Assembly: GCA_963724645.1 (NCBI GenBank)
Contig: CAVRVJ010000006.1
Location: 1-64,000 of the forward strand
Direction of reading: 5' to 3'
Length of the DNA: 64,000 nt
Origin: CAVXSP01 sp963724645
GTDB lineage: Bacteria; Acidobacteriota; Vicinamibacteria; Vicinamibacterales; SCN-69-37
Within the stretch, counting starts at the first letter, position 1, and the number at the start of each line of letters is the position of its first letter. The notes under the pieces were generated by a model. That model was not told where the DNA came from, did not search any database, and saw only the letters and a program-made list of their open reading frames with translations. Shown one piece after another: positions 36,266 through 45,335 of this stretch. Both the position numbers and the translations under genes were made by a program.

Positions 36266-36973
36266 CTAGTGCTTCACCAACTCATCCACGTGCGACGTGT
36301 CGATTGTCACGCCGGGTCCCATGGTCGACGACATCGTCACGCTCTTCAGATACTTGCCTTTGGCCGCCGACGGCTTGGCGCGCACGACGCTGTCCATCAG
36401 CGCGTGCGCGTTGGCAATCAGCCGATCCGACGGAAACGACGTCTTGCCGATCGGGGCGTGCACGATGCCCGCCTTGTCGACGCGAAACTCGACCTTGCCG
36501 GCTTTGATCTCCTGCACGGCCTTTGCGACATCCAGCGTGACGGTGCCGGTCTTCGGGTTCGGCATCAGCCCGCGCGGGCCGAGCACCTTGCCCAGCCGGC
36601 CGACCGCCCGCATCATGTCGGGCGTCGCGACGACGGCGTCGAAGTCCATCCAGCCGCCGGTGATCTTCTCGACCAGTTCCTCGCCACCGATCTCGTCGGC
36701 GCCGGCCTCGCGTGCCTCGCGCTGCTTCTCGGCGTTGGCGATGACGAGGACGCGCTTCGATTTGCCGCCCAGCCCGTGAGGCAGAATGACGGTGCCGCGC
36801 ACCATCTGATCCGAGTGCTTCGGATCGACGCCAAGCCGCACGGCCATTTCGACCGTCTCGTCGAACTTCGTGAACTTGACCTTCTGCAGCAGCGGCACGG
36901 CCTCCTCAATCTTGTGAGGCCGGGCTGGCACCTGTTGCCGCGCCGCCGTGTACTTCTTCCCGCGGGCTCTCAT
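36266..36973 (-). CDS. rplA: Ribosomal protein uL1
   Basis: The start at 36973 (MRARGKKYTAARQQVPARPH) is chosen because GGAGG lies 5 bases upstream. The frame is intact, 235 residues long. Landmarks are KFDETVEMAVRLGVDPKHSD, VRGTVILPHGLG, GADEIGGEELVEKITGGWMD and KVLGPRGLMPNPKTGTV, the conserved 23S rRNA contact. L1 forms the mobile stalk at the E site and often represses the rplK-rplA transcript. Confidence 0.95.
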   Translation of the reverse strand: MRARGKKYTAARQQVPARPHKIEEAVPLLQKVKFTKFDETVEMAVRLGVDPKHSDQMVRGTVILPHGLGGKSKRVLVIANAEKQREAREAGADEIGGEELVEKITGGWMDFDAVVATPDMMRAVGRLGKVLGPRGLMPNPKTGTVTLDVAKAVQEIKAGKVEFRVDKAGIVHAPIGKTSFPSDRLIANAHALMDSVVRAKPSAAKGKYLKSVTMSSTMGPGVTIDTSHVDELVKH

Positions 36974-37035
36974 TCCATCCTCCGGTGGTGCAAACGGCCC
37001 CGAGGCCCTCCCACCGTCCAGCAACTACGCTCGCA

Positions 37036-37128
37036 ACACTCGGCACTCGGCACTCGGCACAGTCGGAATTCGTCCAGCCATCGTGCGGCTCCAGGTTGTC
37101 GAGTCCCCGTGCCGACGGCGATGCCTAC
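37036..37128. repeat. 7-bp-period inverted array between rplK and rplA
   Basis: Left arm 37038-37066 is ACTCGGC repeated three times and then a decayed unit. Right arm 37095-37128 (GTCGAGTCCCCGTGCCGACGG...) carries the inverted GTGCCGA word. It begins next to the rplK stop. Confidence 0.65.
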
Positions 37129-37555
37129 TTAGTCGATAACGTCCAGCCCCATCGATCGCGCCGTGCCGCGCACCGACTGCATGGCCGACTCGATCGTGTC
37201 GCAGTTCAAATCCGGCAGTTTGAGCTTGGCAATGTCCTCGACCTGCTTCGCCGTGACCGTGCCGACCTTCGTCTTGTTCGGCACGCCAGATCCCTTCGCG
37301 ATGTTGGCGGCGCGCTTGAGCAGCACCGCGGCCGGCGGCGTCTTGGTGATGAACGTGTACGACCGATCCGCGTAGATCGTCACCACGACCGGGATGATCA
37401 AGCCCGTCGTCCTTCGCGGTCTTCGCGTTGAAGTTCTTGCAGAAGTCCATGATGTTCAGGCCGTGAGGACCGAGCGCGGTGCCGACCGGCGGCGCCGGCG
37501 TCGCCTTGCCGGCGGCGATCTGGAGCTTCACTTGGGCTGTGACTTTCTTGGCCAT
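37129..37555 (-). CDS. rplK: Ribosomal protein uL11 (one frameshift)
   Basis: It starts MAKKVTAQVKLQIAAGKATP with PPVGTALGPHGLNIMDFCKN, the conserved L11 N-terminal domain. One extra G near 37405 shifts the frame. It resumes GLIIPVVVTIYADRSYTF, then KTPPAAVLLKRAANIAKGSG and the C-terminal rRNA-binding tail NCDTIESAMQSVRGTARSMG. Corrected length is about 142 residues. L11 with rRNA forms the GTPase-associated centre. Confidence 0.9.
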
Positions 37556-37574
37556 TGCGATATCTACCTTCGTC

Positions 37575-37606
37575 AGGCACTAGGCACTCGGCACTAGGCG
37601 CTAGAG
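37575..37606. repeat. 7-bp-period array at the nusG/rplK junction
   Basis: The clearest example: AGGCACT, AGGCACT, CGGCACT, AGGCGCT, AGAG in direct succession. The nusG stop (CTAG) lies at its end. No facing arm is seen in the short spacer. Confidence 0.7.
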
Positions 37607-38145
37607 TTTTTCCACCTGCAAGAAGTCCAGTTCCACCGGTGTCGCCCGCCCGAAGATCGTGACCATCACCTTCAAGCGTGTTCCGATCGGTGTTCACGTC
37701 GTCCACCACGCCATTGAAGCTCGCGAACGGCCCCTCGTTGATTCGGACCTGGTCGCCCTTCTCGAACGTGAACCGCGGCTTCGGCTTCTCGGCGGCGACC
37801 GTGACCTGATGCAGGATCTGGTCGACCTCCTCGCGTGAGAGCGGCGTCGGCTTCGAGCCGGCACCGACAAACCCGGTGACCTTCGGCGTGTTCTTCACGA
37901 CGTGCCACGCGTGGTCGGACATGTGCATCTCGACCAGGATGTAGCCCGGGAAAAACCGCTTGCGACGTCTCCACCGTGCGGCCGCCGCGCTTCTCGACCA
38001 CGAGCTCGGTCGGGATCAGCACTTCGCCGATCTCGTCCTGCAGCCCGTACGCCTGCACGCGCTGCTCGAGCGACTCCCGCACCTTGTTCTCGAAGCCCGA
38101 GTAGGTGTGGATGATGTACCAGTGCTTCGTCTTGTCGTCGGTCAC
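37601..38145 (-). CDS. nusG: Transcription termination/antitermination factor NusG (two frameshifts)
   Basis: The GTG at 38145 follows AAGGGTGG and opens TDDKTKHWYIIHTYSGFENK, the NusG NGN domain. A one-base insertion near 37966 is needed to reach FFPGYILVEMHMSDHAWHVV and KNTPKVTGFVG. A second near 37675 restores the KOW domain tail (NTDRNTLKVMVTIFGRATPV) ending QVEKL. The KOW core (KGDQVRINEGPFASFNGVV) is intact. It couples RNA polymerase to the ribosome or Rho. It follows secE by 28 bases, the classic arrangement. Confidence 0.9.
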
Positions 38146-38173
38146 GACACCACCCTTCACGCCGTCAGCGAGC

Positions 38174-38429
38174 TCAGCCACCGAACCGCTCGATGATCCA
38201 CCCCACGAGCCTGCGACAGCACGAGGTCGACCCCATAGAGATACAGCCCGAACACCAGCGAGGTCAGGATCACGACGATCGTCGTGGCCCAGACTTCGCG
38301 GCGCGTCGGCCAGGTCACCCGACCCAACTCGCTCCGGACTTCGATCAGAAAGCGCCGCCCGCGGCCGAACCAGCCGGCCACCTGATCGGGCGATTCCTTC
38401 AAGTTGTCGAGCATCGCGACCTTCATCAT
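38174..38429 (-). CDS. secE: Preprotein translocase subunit SecE (one frameshift)
   Basis: ATGs at 38429, 38426 and 38414 are all possible; the exact start is uncertain. The body reads ESPDQVAGWFGRGRRFLIEV, RSELGRVTWPTRREVW (the conserved SecE amphipathic helix) and one membrane helix (TIVVILTSLVFGLYLYGVDL). An extra base near 38207 shifts the last codons. Removing it gives LVGWIIERFGG and a TGA at 38174, a typical SecE end. It clamps SecY in the translocon. Confidence 0.85.
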
Positions 38430-38519
38430 TCTATTACCCGCTCGCGGGGCCCCGACGCCCGCTCGTCCGCCCTGCACCGCTCGAACGCACCCGCTCTCCT
38501 CGGCGCGGACTTCTCTATC

Positions 38520-38595
38520 TGGCAGGCCAGGAGGGAATCGAACCCCCAGCCCTCGGTTTTGGAGACCGATGCTCTGCCAATTGAGCTACTGGCCT
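38520..38595 (-). tRNA. tRNA-Trp (CCA anticodon)
   Basis: A cloverleaf reads from 38595 down to 38520 with acceptor AGGCCAG/CTGGCCT, D-arm AGCTCAATTGGCAGAGC, anticodon stem around CTCCAAA giving CCA, T-arm GGGGTTCGATTCC and an encoded 3' CCA. It lies between rpmG and secE, where tRNA-Trp also sits in many bacteria. Confidence 0.95.
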
Positions 38596-38613
38596 CTACA
38601 TTCACGTGGGTGC

Positions 38614-38682
38614 GAGAGTGAAAGGGTGAGAGGGTAAGAGGACGACTCTCTCACCCTTTCAGGCTTCCACACTTTCACTCTC
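38614..38682. repeat. Overlapping hairpins between rpmG and tRNA-Trp
   Basis: GAAAGGGTGAGAG (38620-38632) pairs perfectly with CTCTCACCCTTTC (38648-38660). GAGAGTGAAAG (38614-38624) pairs perfectly with CTTTCACTCTC (38672-38682). The two stems share bases 38620-38624 and exclude each other. Units are again about 7 bases long. The array reaches the rpmG stop. Confidence 0.55.
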
Positions 38683-38831
38683 TACTTACTCTCCTTGTGC
38701 GCCGTGTGCTTCCGGCACGAGCGGCAGAACTTGCTGAACTCGAGCCGCTCGGAGCTTTTCCGCCGGTTCTTCGTCGTGCTGTAATTGCGCCGCTTACATT
38801 CGGTGCACGCCAGCGTGACGATGTCTCGCAT
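38682..38831 (-). CDS. rpmG: Ribosomal protein bL33
   Basis: A 49-residue frame (MRDIVTLACTECKRRNYSTT to HTAHKESK). It carries two Cys pairs (CTEC near residue 9 and CRSC near residue 36), the zinc-binding form of bL33. Length and position between tuf and secE are normal. The frame is intact. Confidence 0.95.
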   Translation of the reverse strand: MRDIVTLACTECKRRNYSTTKNRRKSSERLEFSKFCRSCRKHTAHKESK

Positions 38832-38846
38832 GCTTGACTCCGATTG

Positions 38847-38930
38847 CCAGGCTCCAGGCCCTGCGCACTTGGCACTCGCAAAATGCTCTTCAGCCGTACC
38901 GACGAGTGCCGAATGCCGAGTGCCGAGCGC
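38847..38930. repeat. 7-bp-period inverted array between tuf and rpmG
   Basis: Left arm 38847-38879 has CCAGGCT, CCAGGCC and TTGGCACTCGC words. Right arm 38901-38930 has GAGTGCC, GAATGCC, GAGTGCC, GAGCGCC in direct succession, the inverted form of GGCACTC. It ends exactly at the tuf stop codon. Confidence 0.7.
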
Positions 38931-40131
<1,201 letters not shown>

Positions 40132-40193
40132 TGCTGTCAGTCTCCGTTATGATGACCGGCGGGCGCTGTGCCCGCGCCGGTTGGTTGAACTCC

Positions 40194-40221
40194 AAAGTTC
40201 GAACCTCGAAGTTCGAACTTT
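40194..40221. repeat. Palindromic GAACTTC-type array between tRNA-Thr and tuf
   Basis: AAAGTTC, GAACCTC, GAAGTTC, GAACTTT is four 7-base units that together form a near-perfect 28-base palindrome (one mismatched pair). It lies just after tRNA-Thr (GGT) in the transcript, where processing would release the tRNA. Confidence 0.65.
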
Positions 40222-40225
40222 CTCG

Positions 40226-40301
<76 letters not shown>

Positions 40302-40446
40302 CCGCCTTCGCTCGCTCCGCCGGCGGCACAGCTGCGCGAGCTCCGGCGAGCGTAAACCCCGGCGAATCTCCGCAACGACACGCACAGCCGGCGATCTGCC
40401 ATTCGGCGCTGCCTCGCCGACGCGCAGCGACCCGGCGCGCGAAGGC

Positions 40447-40521
40447 TGGAGCGGGAGACGGGGATCGAACCCGCGACCAACAGCTTGGAAGGCTGTGACT
40501 CTACCACTGAGTTACTCCCGC
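40447..40521 (-). tRNA. tRNA-Gly (TCC anticodon)
   Basis: Acceptor GCGGGAG/CTCCCGC, D-arm AACTCAGTGGTAGAGT, anticodon stem-loop ACAGCCTTCCAAGCTGT, T-arm GGGTTCGATCCCC and an encoded 3' CCA. Second to last in the tRNA cluster before tuf. Confidence 0.95.
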
Positions 40522-40622
40522 CTTTTTCAAAGGCTGAGCGTCGGAAAGGTAGCGCGCCCACTCCGTGCGTCAGCTCCCACGCTTCCCACTCTCACCCTTG
40601 CCACCGCGCCACCTGCCAGTAA

Positions 40623-40709
40623 TGGTGGCGAGGGAAGGACTCGAACCTTCGAAGCCGCTAGGGCGACAGATTTACAGTCTGCTGCGTTTGACCGCTTCGC
40701 TACCTCGCC
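40623..40709 (-). tRNA. tRNA-Tyr (GTA anticodon)
   Basis: Acceptor GGCGAGG/CCTCGCC, anticodon stem-loop CAGACTGTAAATCTG, a long variable arm (GCCCTAGCGGC region) as expected of bacterial tRNA-Tyr, T-arm GGTTCGAGTCC and an encoded 3' CCA. 87 bases in all. Confidence 0.95.
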
Positions 40710-40855
40710 TGATTCAACCTCACGCTCCGGGGACGCTCCCCCGTGGCCCTCTGCTCGTGCCGCCTGCGGGACGCGCGGAGAGCCGTTGTCCGTCGGTCAG
40801 TGCGCAAAAATCGATGAAGTTCCTTCCGATTGTGTGCTGGGCGAGGTCCGGAATA

Positions 40856-40932
40856 TGGAGCTGGCGAAGGGATTTGAACCCCCGACCGGCTGATTACAAA
40901 TCAGCTGCTCTACCGGGCTGAGCTACGCCAGC
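40856..40932 (-). tRNA. tRNA-Thr (TGT anticodon)
   Basis: Acceptor GCTGGCG/CGCCAGC, D-arm AGCTCAGCCCGGTAGAGC, anticodon stem-loop GCTGATTTGTAATCAGC, T-arm GGGTTCAAATCCC and an encoded 3' CCA. First of the Thr-Tyr-Gly-Thr cluster upstream of tuf, the same order as the E. coli tufB operon. Confidence 0.95.
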
Positions 40933-40946
40933 CAGACGAAACGAGA

Positions 40947-40976
40947 ATAGTAGCATGGGACTTGCAAGAGGCGCAA
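40947..40976 (-). promoter_or_regulatory. Probable promoter of the tRNA-tuf operon
   Basis: On the minus strand TTGCGC (-35-like, 40976-40971) and TACTAT (-10-like, 40952-40947) are 18 bases apart. Transcription would begin about 8 bases before the first base of tRNA-Thr (TGT), which is typical of tRNA operons. Confidence 0.6.
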
Positions 40977-41031
40977 TCGTCAGGGCCGGCGGGCCCCATG
41001 CGCGTCCGGCCCTCAACCTCTCATTATTATT

Positions 41032-41793
41032 CTAGCTCTGGCCTCTTTCTTGAGTCTTTGACCGGGCCCCTGAGCCGGCTCGCCGCTGCCGGACCGCTTC
41101 AAAAAGAGCGATTCCGGCCGAAACCGAGACATTCGAGACTCGCCACGTGTCCCGCCATCGGGATTCCCGACCAGTCGATCGCACCGCTCCCGGACCAGCC
41201 GGCGCAGGCCTTCCCCTTCGGCTCCCAGCACAAACGCGGTCGGAACCGTGTAGTCCACGGCATCGTAGGCGTCCGTCGCGTCGGCATCCAGACCGACAGT
41301 CCAGACGCCCAACTCCTTCAGCTCCTCGACCGCGCGCGCGATGTTGACCACGGTCGCGACGCGCACATGGCTCACGGCGCCCGCCGAGGCTTTGGCTGTG
41401 GCGCCGTGCAGCGGGCGCGGCGTGGCGCGCCTGCCGGATGATGCCGGTCGCTCCCGCCGCGTCGGCCGACCGCAGAATCGCCCCGACGTTCTGCGGGTCC
41501 TCGATCCCGTCCAGGACAACGAGCAGCGCGGGCATCTCGTGGCCGCGCACCAGCTCTTCCACCGTAAACGCCGGCAAAGCCTCCAGGTCGGCAGCGACAC
41601 CCTGATGCACGCTTCCCCGCGCGAGCCTGTCGAGCGCCATGCGATCGACCGTGTCCACGGTGATCCGCAGTTCCTGCGCTCGCGCCACCAGCGCATCGAT
41701 GCGCGGCCCGCCGCCGCGCACGTGCACGAGCCGCGACACGCGCCGGGCCTTGAGCGCTTCGGAAACGGCATTGATGCCGAAGATCAGAGACAT
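41032..41793 (-). CDS. rlmB: 23S rRNA (guanosine-2'-O-)-methyltransferase RlmB family (frameshifted)
   Basis: The start at 41793 (MSLIFGINAVSEALKARR) gives the N-terminal substrate-binding domain. VVLDGIEDPQNVGAILRSAD is SpoU motif 1. After a shift near 41440, ASAGAVSHVRVATVVNIARA and AFVLGAEGEGLRRLVRERCD (motif 2) appear. A second shift near 41185 restores the third motif (NVSVSAGIALFEA) and the tail. The knotted SPOUT active-site motifs are all present, so the breaks look like sequence errors. It methylates G2251 of 23S rRNA in E. coli. Its position next to gltX and rpmG-secE matches Firmicutes. Confidence 0.85.
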   Translation of the reverse strand: MSLIFGINAVSEALKARRVSRLVHVRGGGPRIDALVARAQELRITVDTVDRMALDRLARGSVHQGVAADLEALPAFTVEELVRGHEMPALLVVLDGIEDPQNVGAILRSADAAGATGIIRQARHAAPAARRHSQSLGGRREPCARRDRGQHRARGRGAEGVGRLDCRSGCRRDGRLRCRGLHGSDRVCAGSRRGRPAPAGPGAVRSTGRESRWRDTWRVSNVSVSAGIALFEAVRQRRAGSGARSKTQERGQS

Positions 41794-41796
41794 AGG

Positions 41797-41836
41797 GGAA
41801 CGTGAGACGTGGGCTTGGGGCGTGGAAACTTGCGCG
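41797..41836. repeat. Weak 7-bp-period array between gltX and rlmB
   Basis: Units GAACGTG, AGACGTG, GGCTTGG, GGCGTGG, AAACTTG can be laid out in succession just upstream of the rlmB start. The match is weaker than in the other arrays, and a facing arm is not clear. Confidence 0.35.
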
Positions 41837-41876
41837 GTCCTCGTGTGATCCCCCGAGCCCGGGGCCTCGATCCTTC

Positions 41877-43358
41877 CTACTCTAGCAGCCTGGCCACAGC
41901 CCGAAGCCGCTCGGCGCACGACGGCAGGACGACGACGCCGGATCCCGGTGGCAGTGCGGCGCCGCGATCGATCGCCGGGACGGCCAGGTCGAGCTCGGGA
42001 CCCGAGCCGGCGGCGGTCAAGGCGACCCGGATCGGATGAAACAGCGCTCGTCCTTTCAGGCCGGTGCGCTCGCGCACGCGCGCGGCGGCCGCGCGGAAAG
42101 CATCTCGATCCAGCGGACCGCCGACCTCCCGGGCCATCGCCTGGATAATCGTCGCGCCCTCGGGCTCTCCGCGCACCAACGCGACCGCCGCGGCGTCGCT
42201 CCACGCGAAGACAAACGCCACGCGCTCAGGGATCTCATTCAGTCGATCGACCGACCCAACGGCCATCGGCAGAAGCGACGCGAGGTATCCGAGCGTGGCA
42301 TCGCTGGCGTGTGTGACGAAACCGGCCCGGATGAAATAGACGAGCGCCTCACGCGCGATTCGCGCCGGAGCTGCCTCCTTCATATAGTGCCGGTTCATCC
42401 ACGCCAGCTTGCCGGTGTCGAACACCGCCGCGCTGTGACTGACCTTGCCCAGCTCGAACCGGCGGGCCATTTCCCGCACGTTCACGAGCTCCTCGCCCTC
42501 GCCGGGCGACCAGCCGAGCAGGGCGAGGTAGTTGACCAGCGACTCGGGCAGAAATCCCTGCTCGCGGAACTCAGCCACGCTGGTTGCGCCGTGACGCTTC
42601 GACAGGGGCGCGTGGTCGGGCCCGAGCACGAGCGAAAGATGGGCGAACTGCGGAAGCGTGAAACCCAATGCTTCGTAGATCAGAATCTGGCGCGGCGTGT
42701 TCGAGAGGTGGTCCTCACCCCGGATGACGTGCGAGACCTCCATCAGCGCGTCGTCAATCACCACAGCGAAGTTGTAGGCGGGCCGCCCGTCGGACCGGAT
42801 GATTACGGGGTCGCCGATGACATCGGTGTGAAACGTGACTTCGCCGCGCACGAGATCGTCGAAGCTGACCTCCTGGGCGATGGGAACGGCAAACCTGACG
42901 GCCGCGCGCTCGCCGTCGGCGACACGACGCGCGGCGTCTTCCGGTGGAATCGCGCGGCAGCGGCGACTGTACATCGGCGCGAGTCCGGCCTTGAGCGCCG
43001 CCTTGCGCTCGGCCTCGAGTTCGTCCGGCTGGCAGAAGCAGTAATACGCGCGCTCGCGAGCGATGAGGTCGCGAGCGTACGAGCGGTACAGCTCGAGGCG
43101 CTCGGACTGACGGTACGGCGGGAATGGCCCGCCCAGATCGGGTCCCTCGTCCCAGTCGAGCCCAAGCCAGCGCAGATCCTCGACGATCGCCTGTTCGGAG
43201 TCGGCCGAGGAACGCTCGGCGTCGGTGTCTTCGATCCGCAGAATGAACACGCCGTCGTGTCCACGCGCGAGCAGCCAGTTGAACAACGCCGTCCGCGCGT
43301 TGCCGACGTGCAGATGTCCGGTTGGACTCGGGGCGAAGCGGACTCTTGGGCCGGTCAC
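41877..43358 (-). CDS. gltX: Glutamyl-tRNA synthetase
   Basis: The GTG at 43358 overlaps the ispDF stop by four bases (GTGA) and opens TGPRVRFAPSPTGHLHVGNA, with the HIGH-like motif HVGN at residues 17-20. LSKRHGA is the KMSKS-like motif. 493 residues and an intact frame. No glutaminyl-tRNA synthetase is seen in the window although a tRNA-Gln (TTG) is. The enzyme may therefore be non-discriminating and rely on GatCAB, which is an inference. Part of the ispDF-gltX-rlmB group. Confidence 0.93.
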   Translation of the reverse strand: MTGPRVRFAPSPTGHLHVGNARTALFNWLLARGHDGVFILRIEDTDAERSSADSEQAIVEDLRWLGLDWDEGPDLGGPFPPYRQSERLELYRSYARDLIARERAYYCFCQPDELEAERKAALKAGLAPMYSRRCRAIPPEDAARRVADGERAAVRFAVPIAQEVSFDDLVRGEVTFHTDVIGDPVIIRSDGRPAYNFAVVIDDALMEVSHVIRGEDHLSNTPRQILIYEALGFTLPQFAHLSLVLGPDHAPLSKRHGATSVAEFREQGFLPESLVNYLALLGWSPGEGEELVNVREMARRFELGKVSHSAAVFDTGKLAWMNRHYMKEAAPARIAREALVYFIRAGFVTHASDATLGYLASLLPMAVGSVDRLNEIPERVAFVFAWSDAAAVALVRGEPEGATIIQAMAREVGGPLDRDAFRAAAARVRERTGLKGRALFHPIRVALTAAGSGPELDLAVPAIDRGAALPPGSGVVVLPSCAERLRAVARLLE

Positions 43359-44509
43359 GAAGGCGTACCCGTCATCAGCACGGCGACGGCGTGCGCGGCG
43401 ATGGCCTCGCCGCGCCCCGCGGCGTCCACCCCTTCGTTCGTTTTTCCTTTCACACTCACCTGATCTACGGCGATGCCGAGCGTCTGCGCGATACCGCCGC
43501 GAATGCGGTCCAGGTGCGGCGCAAGTCTGGGCCGTTCGAGAATGACGGTCACGTCCGCGCTCGCGACCAGGAACCCTTTGTCGCCGACGATCCGCGCCGC
43601 GGCCGCCAGCAGATCGAGGCCGGCCGCACCTCGCCATGTCAAATCCGTGTTCGGGAAATGGTGGCCAATGTCGCCGCAGGCTGCTCCGCCCAGCATCGCA
43701 TCGATGAGCGCGTGGCACACGACGTCTCCGTCCGAGTGTCCGAGCGGGCCGCGGTCGAAAGGGACGACAACCCCGGCGAGGACGAGCGGACGTCCTTCAA
43801 CGAGCCGGTGCAAATCGTAGCCCGTGCCCACGCGGATCGCCGGGGTCAGGCGCGCCCGGGCGGAGGCGAGGTCCTCTGGCGTGGTGATCTTCACGTTCCG
43901 CTCATCGCCTTCTACGACGCGCACCGGCTGGCCGCTCCGTTCCACGATCATCGCCTCGTCGGTGACGTCGGCAGAGTCGGCGGCCTTGATGGCCTCGCTC
44001 AGCACGGCTCGCCGAAACCCCTGTGGCGTTTGCGCCAGCCAGATTTCGTCTCGAGGAATCGTCGCGGCGACAAGGTGCCGCGACAAGTCGACGCGCTTCA
44101 CGGTATCGCGCGCCGGTACGGCGGGCAGCGCGGCCCCGGTTTCGCGCGTCGCGGCCAACACGCGATCGATCAGCCCGCTGTCGGCAAAGGGCCTGGCGGC
44201 ATCGTGGATAAGCACGATATCGACGTCGTCCGGCAGACACGCGAATCCGCGTCGAACAGAGTCATGGCGGCGGGCGCCTCCTGCCACGCACTGGCAGCGG
44301 CGCCTGGTCGGACCGATTACCGTCGGACCAGCGTCGACCCATTCAGCGGGAAGCACAACGACCAGTTCGTCCACTTCCGGATGAGCGTCGAAGGCGGCCA
44401 CGCTTCGACGGAGCACGGTCCGGCCGCCCAACTCGAGGAGCGGCTTCGGCATCGCGCCGCCCATTCGCTGGCCGCGGCCCGCGGCGACGATGATCACACC
44501 CACGGACAT
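43355..44509 (-). CDS. ispDF: Bifunctional IspD/IspF isoprenoid enzyme
   Basis: 384 residues from ATG 44509. Residues 1-225 are IspD, with the CTP-binding VIIVAAGRGQRMGGAMPKPL, DIVLIHDAARPF and TPQGFRRAVL. Residues 226-384 are IspF, with GTGYDLHRLVEG (DxH zinc site), GPLGHSDGDVVCHALIDAML and HHFPNTD. It makes CDP-methylerythritol and then the cyclic diphosphate in the MEP pathway. The missing middle step, ispE, lies about 11 kb away in the same run. Fused IspDF occurs in several phyla. Confidence 0.93.
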   Translation of the reverse strand: MSVGVIIVAAGRGQRMGGAMPKPLLELGGRTVLRRSVAAFDAHPEVDELVVVLPAEWVDAGPTVIGPTRRRCQCVAGGARRHDSVRRGFACLPDDVDIVLIHDAARPFADSGLIDRVLAATRETGAALPAVPARDTVKRVDLSRHLVAATIPRDEIWLAQTPQGFRRAVLSEAIKAADSADVTDEAMIVERSGQPVRVVEGDERNVKITTPEDLASARARLTPAIRVGTGYDLHRLVEGRPLVLAGVVVPFDRGPLGHSDGDVVCHALIDAMLGGAACGDIGHHFPNTDLTWRGAAGLDLLAAAARIVGDKGFLVASADVTVILERPRLAPHLDRIRGGIAQTLGIAVDQVSVKGKTNEGVDAAGRGEAIAAHAVAVLMTGTPS

Positions 44510-44527
44510 AGACGGAGGATTCTATCG

Positions 44528-45145
44528 TTAGTCTCCGGACCGGCAGTACGTCTCGATGCGGGTCCTCGTCAGCTTCAGCACGTGCTCGACGGCGGGGGCG
44601 GCCACCGACACGGGTGAGAAGATCACGACGAGCGCGCGTCGCGTGGCCATGGTGACCATCGTGCGGGCGGAGTCCGACGTGGGGTTGCCGAATGGACCGG
44701 TCTCGTCCGCCAGAGTCAGCCGCCCGGCCACGTGCACGGTGTCCTTGCGAATGCCGGCGTATTCCTCACCGGGTCTGCCGAGGCGAAGAATGACGGCTCC
44801 GGACACGCGGTCGAGGTCGTAGAGGCCGAACGGCAACTGCGATTCGAGCGAGCACCAGTTGATGATGTCGACCAGACTGTTGATTCTGGGAAGCTCATCG
44901 CCGCGGCGGACGCGCCGGAGCAGCGCTTCAGATGACGGCCGGGTCTTGGTCGGATCCAGGCCGACTCGTTTGTACATCGTGCGCACGGCCGCGGTGATAT
45001 CGGCCGACTCGACCGCCGTGCGCATCCCCGCGGCGGCCTGTCGCAGCGGTTCGTCGAGTCGCGCCTCGCGGTCAACGACGGTCACCGGCTCGACCGGCGT
45101 CCACGCCGGCCGAACAATCGCCGCGATGTCAGACGCCACGCGCAT
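44528..45145 (-). CDS. B3/B4 tRNA-binding domain protein (PheT-related)
   Basis: 205 residues, intact. AVRTMYKRVGLDPTKTRPSS, EALLRRVRRGDELPRINSLV and DIINWCSLESQLPFGLYDLD are the typical B3/4 motif found in the editing part of phenylalanyl-tRNA synthetase beta and in stand-alone proteins. It probably hydrolyses mischarged tRNA or binds amino acids; no free-standing member is firmly assigned. Its ATG (45145-45143) directly abuts the end of a 190-bp repeat, so no ribosome binding site of its own is visible. The original start may have been lost. Confidence 0.75.
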   Translation of the reverse strand: MRVASDIAAIVRPAWTPVEPVTVVDREARLDEPLRQAAAGMRTAVESADITAAVRTMYKRVGLDPTKTRPSSEALLRRVRRGDELPRINSLVDIINWCSLESQLPFGLYDLDRVSGAVILRLGRPGEEYAGIRKDTVHVAGRLTLADETGPFGNPTSDSARTMVTMATRRALVVIFSPVSVAAPAVEHVLKLTRTRIETYCRSGD

Positions 45146-45335
45146 GGGGACGGGTCAGTTTTCCACAGAAACGGCCCGATCGGGGACAGGCCTGCCGGGG
45201 TCTCGCGCCTGCGCGACACACAGCAGGGATTCAGGCCTGAAGGTCGCCGTCTCCGTGCTCACCGCGGTTCAGTTGGGAGACCCCGGCAGGCCTGTCCCCG
45301 ATCGGGCCGTTTCTGTGGAAAACTGACCCGTCCCC
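45146..45335. repeat. Perfect 59-bp inverted repeat with 72-bp loop
   Basis: Left arm 45146-45204 (begins GGGGACGGGTCAGTTTTCC) and right arm 45277-45335 (ends GGAAAACTGACCCGTCCCC) are exact reverse complements over 59 bases. The loop 45205-45276 has no ORF. It sits between plsC and the B3/4 gene, supplies the last codons and stop of plsC, and abuts the next start codon. The arms share the GATCGGGGACAG core with the element at 26262-26298. It looks like a REPIN or MITE-type element. Confidence 0.75.

Noticed and set aside
37575..37606. CRISPR-like repeat array
   Set aside because: Units are only 7 bases, degenerate and without spacers, and no cas genes are present.
45146..45335. Transcription terminator
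   Set aside because: The arms are 59 bp with a 72-bp loop and no U tract, far larger than an intrinsic terminator. A mobile repeat fits better.
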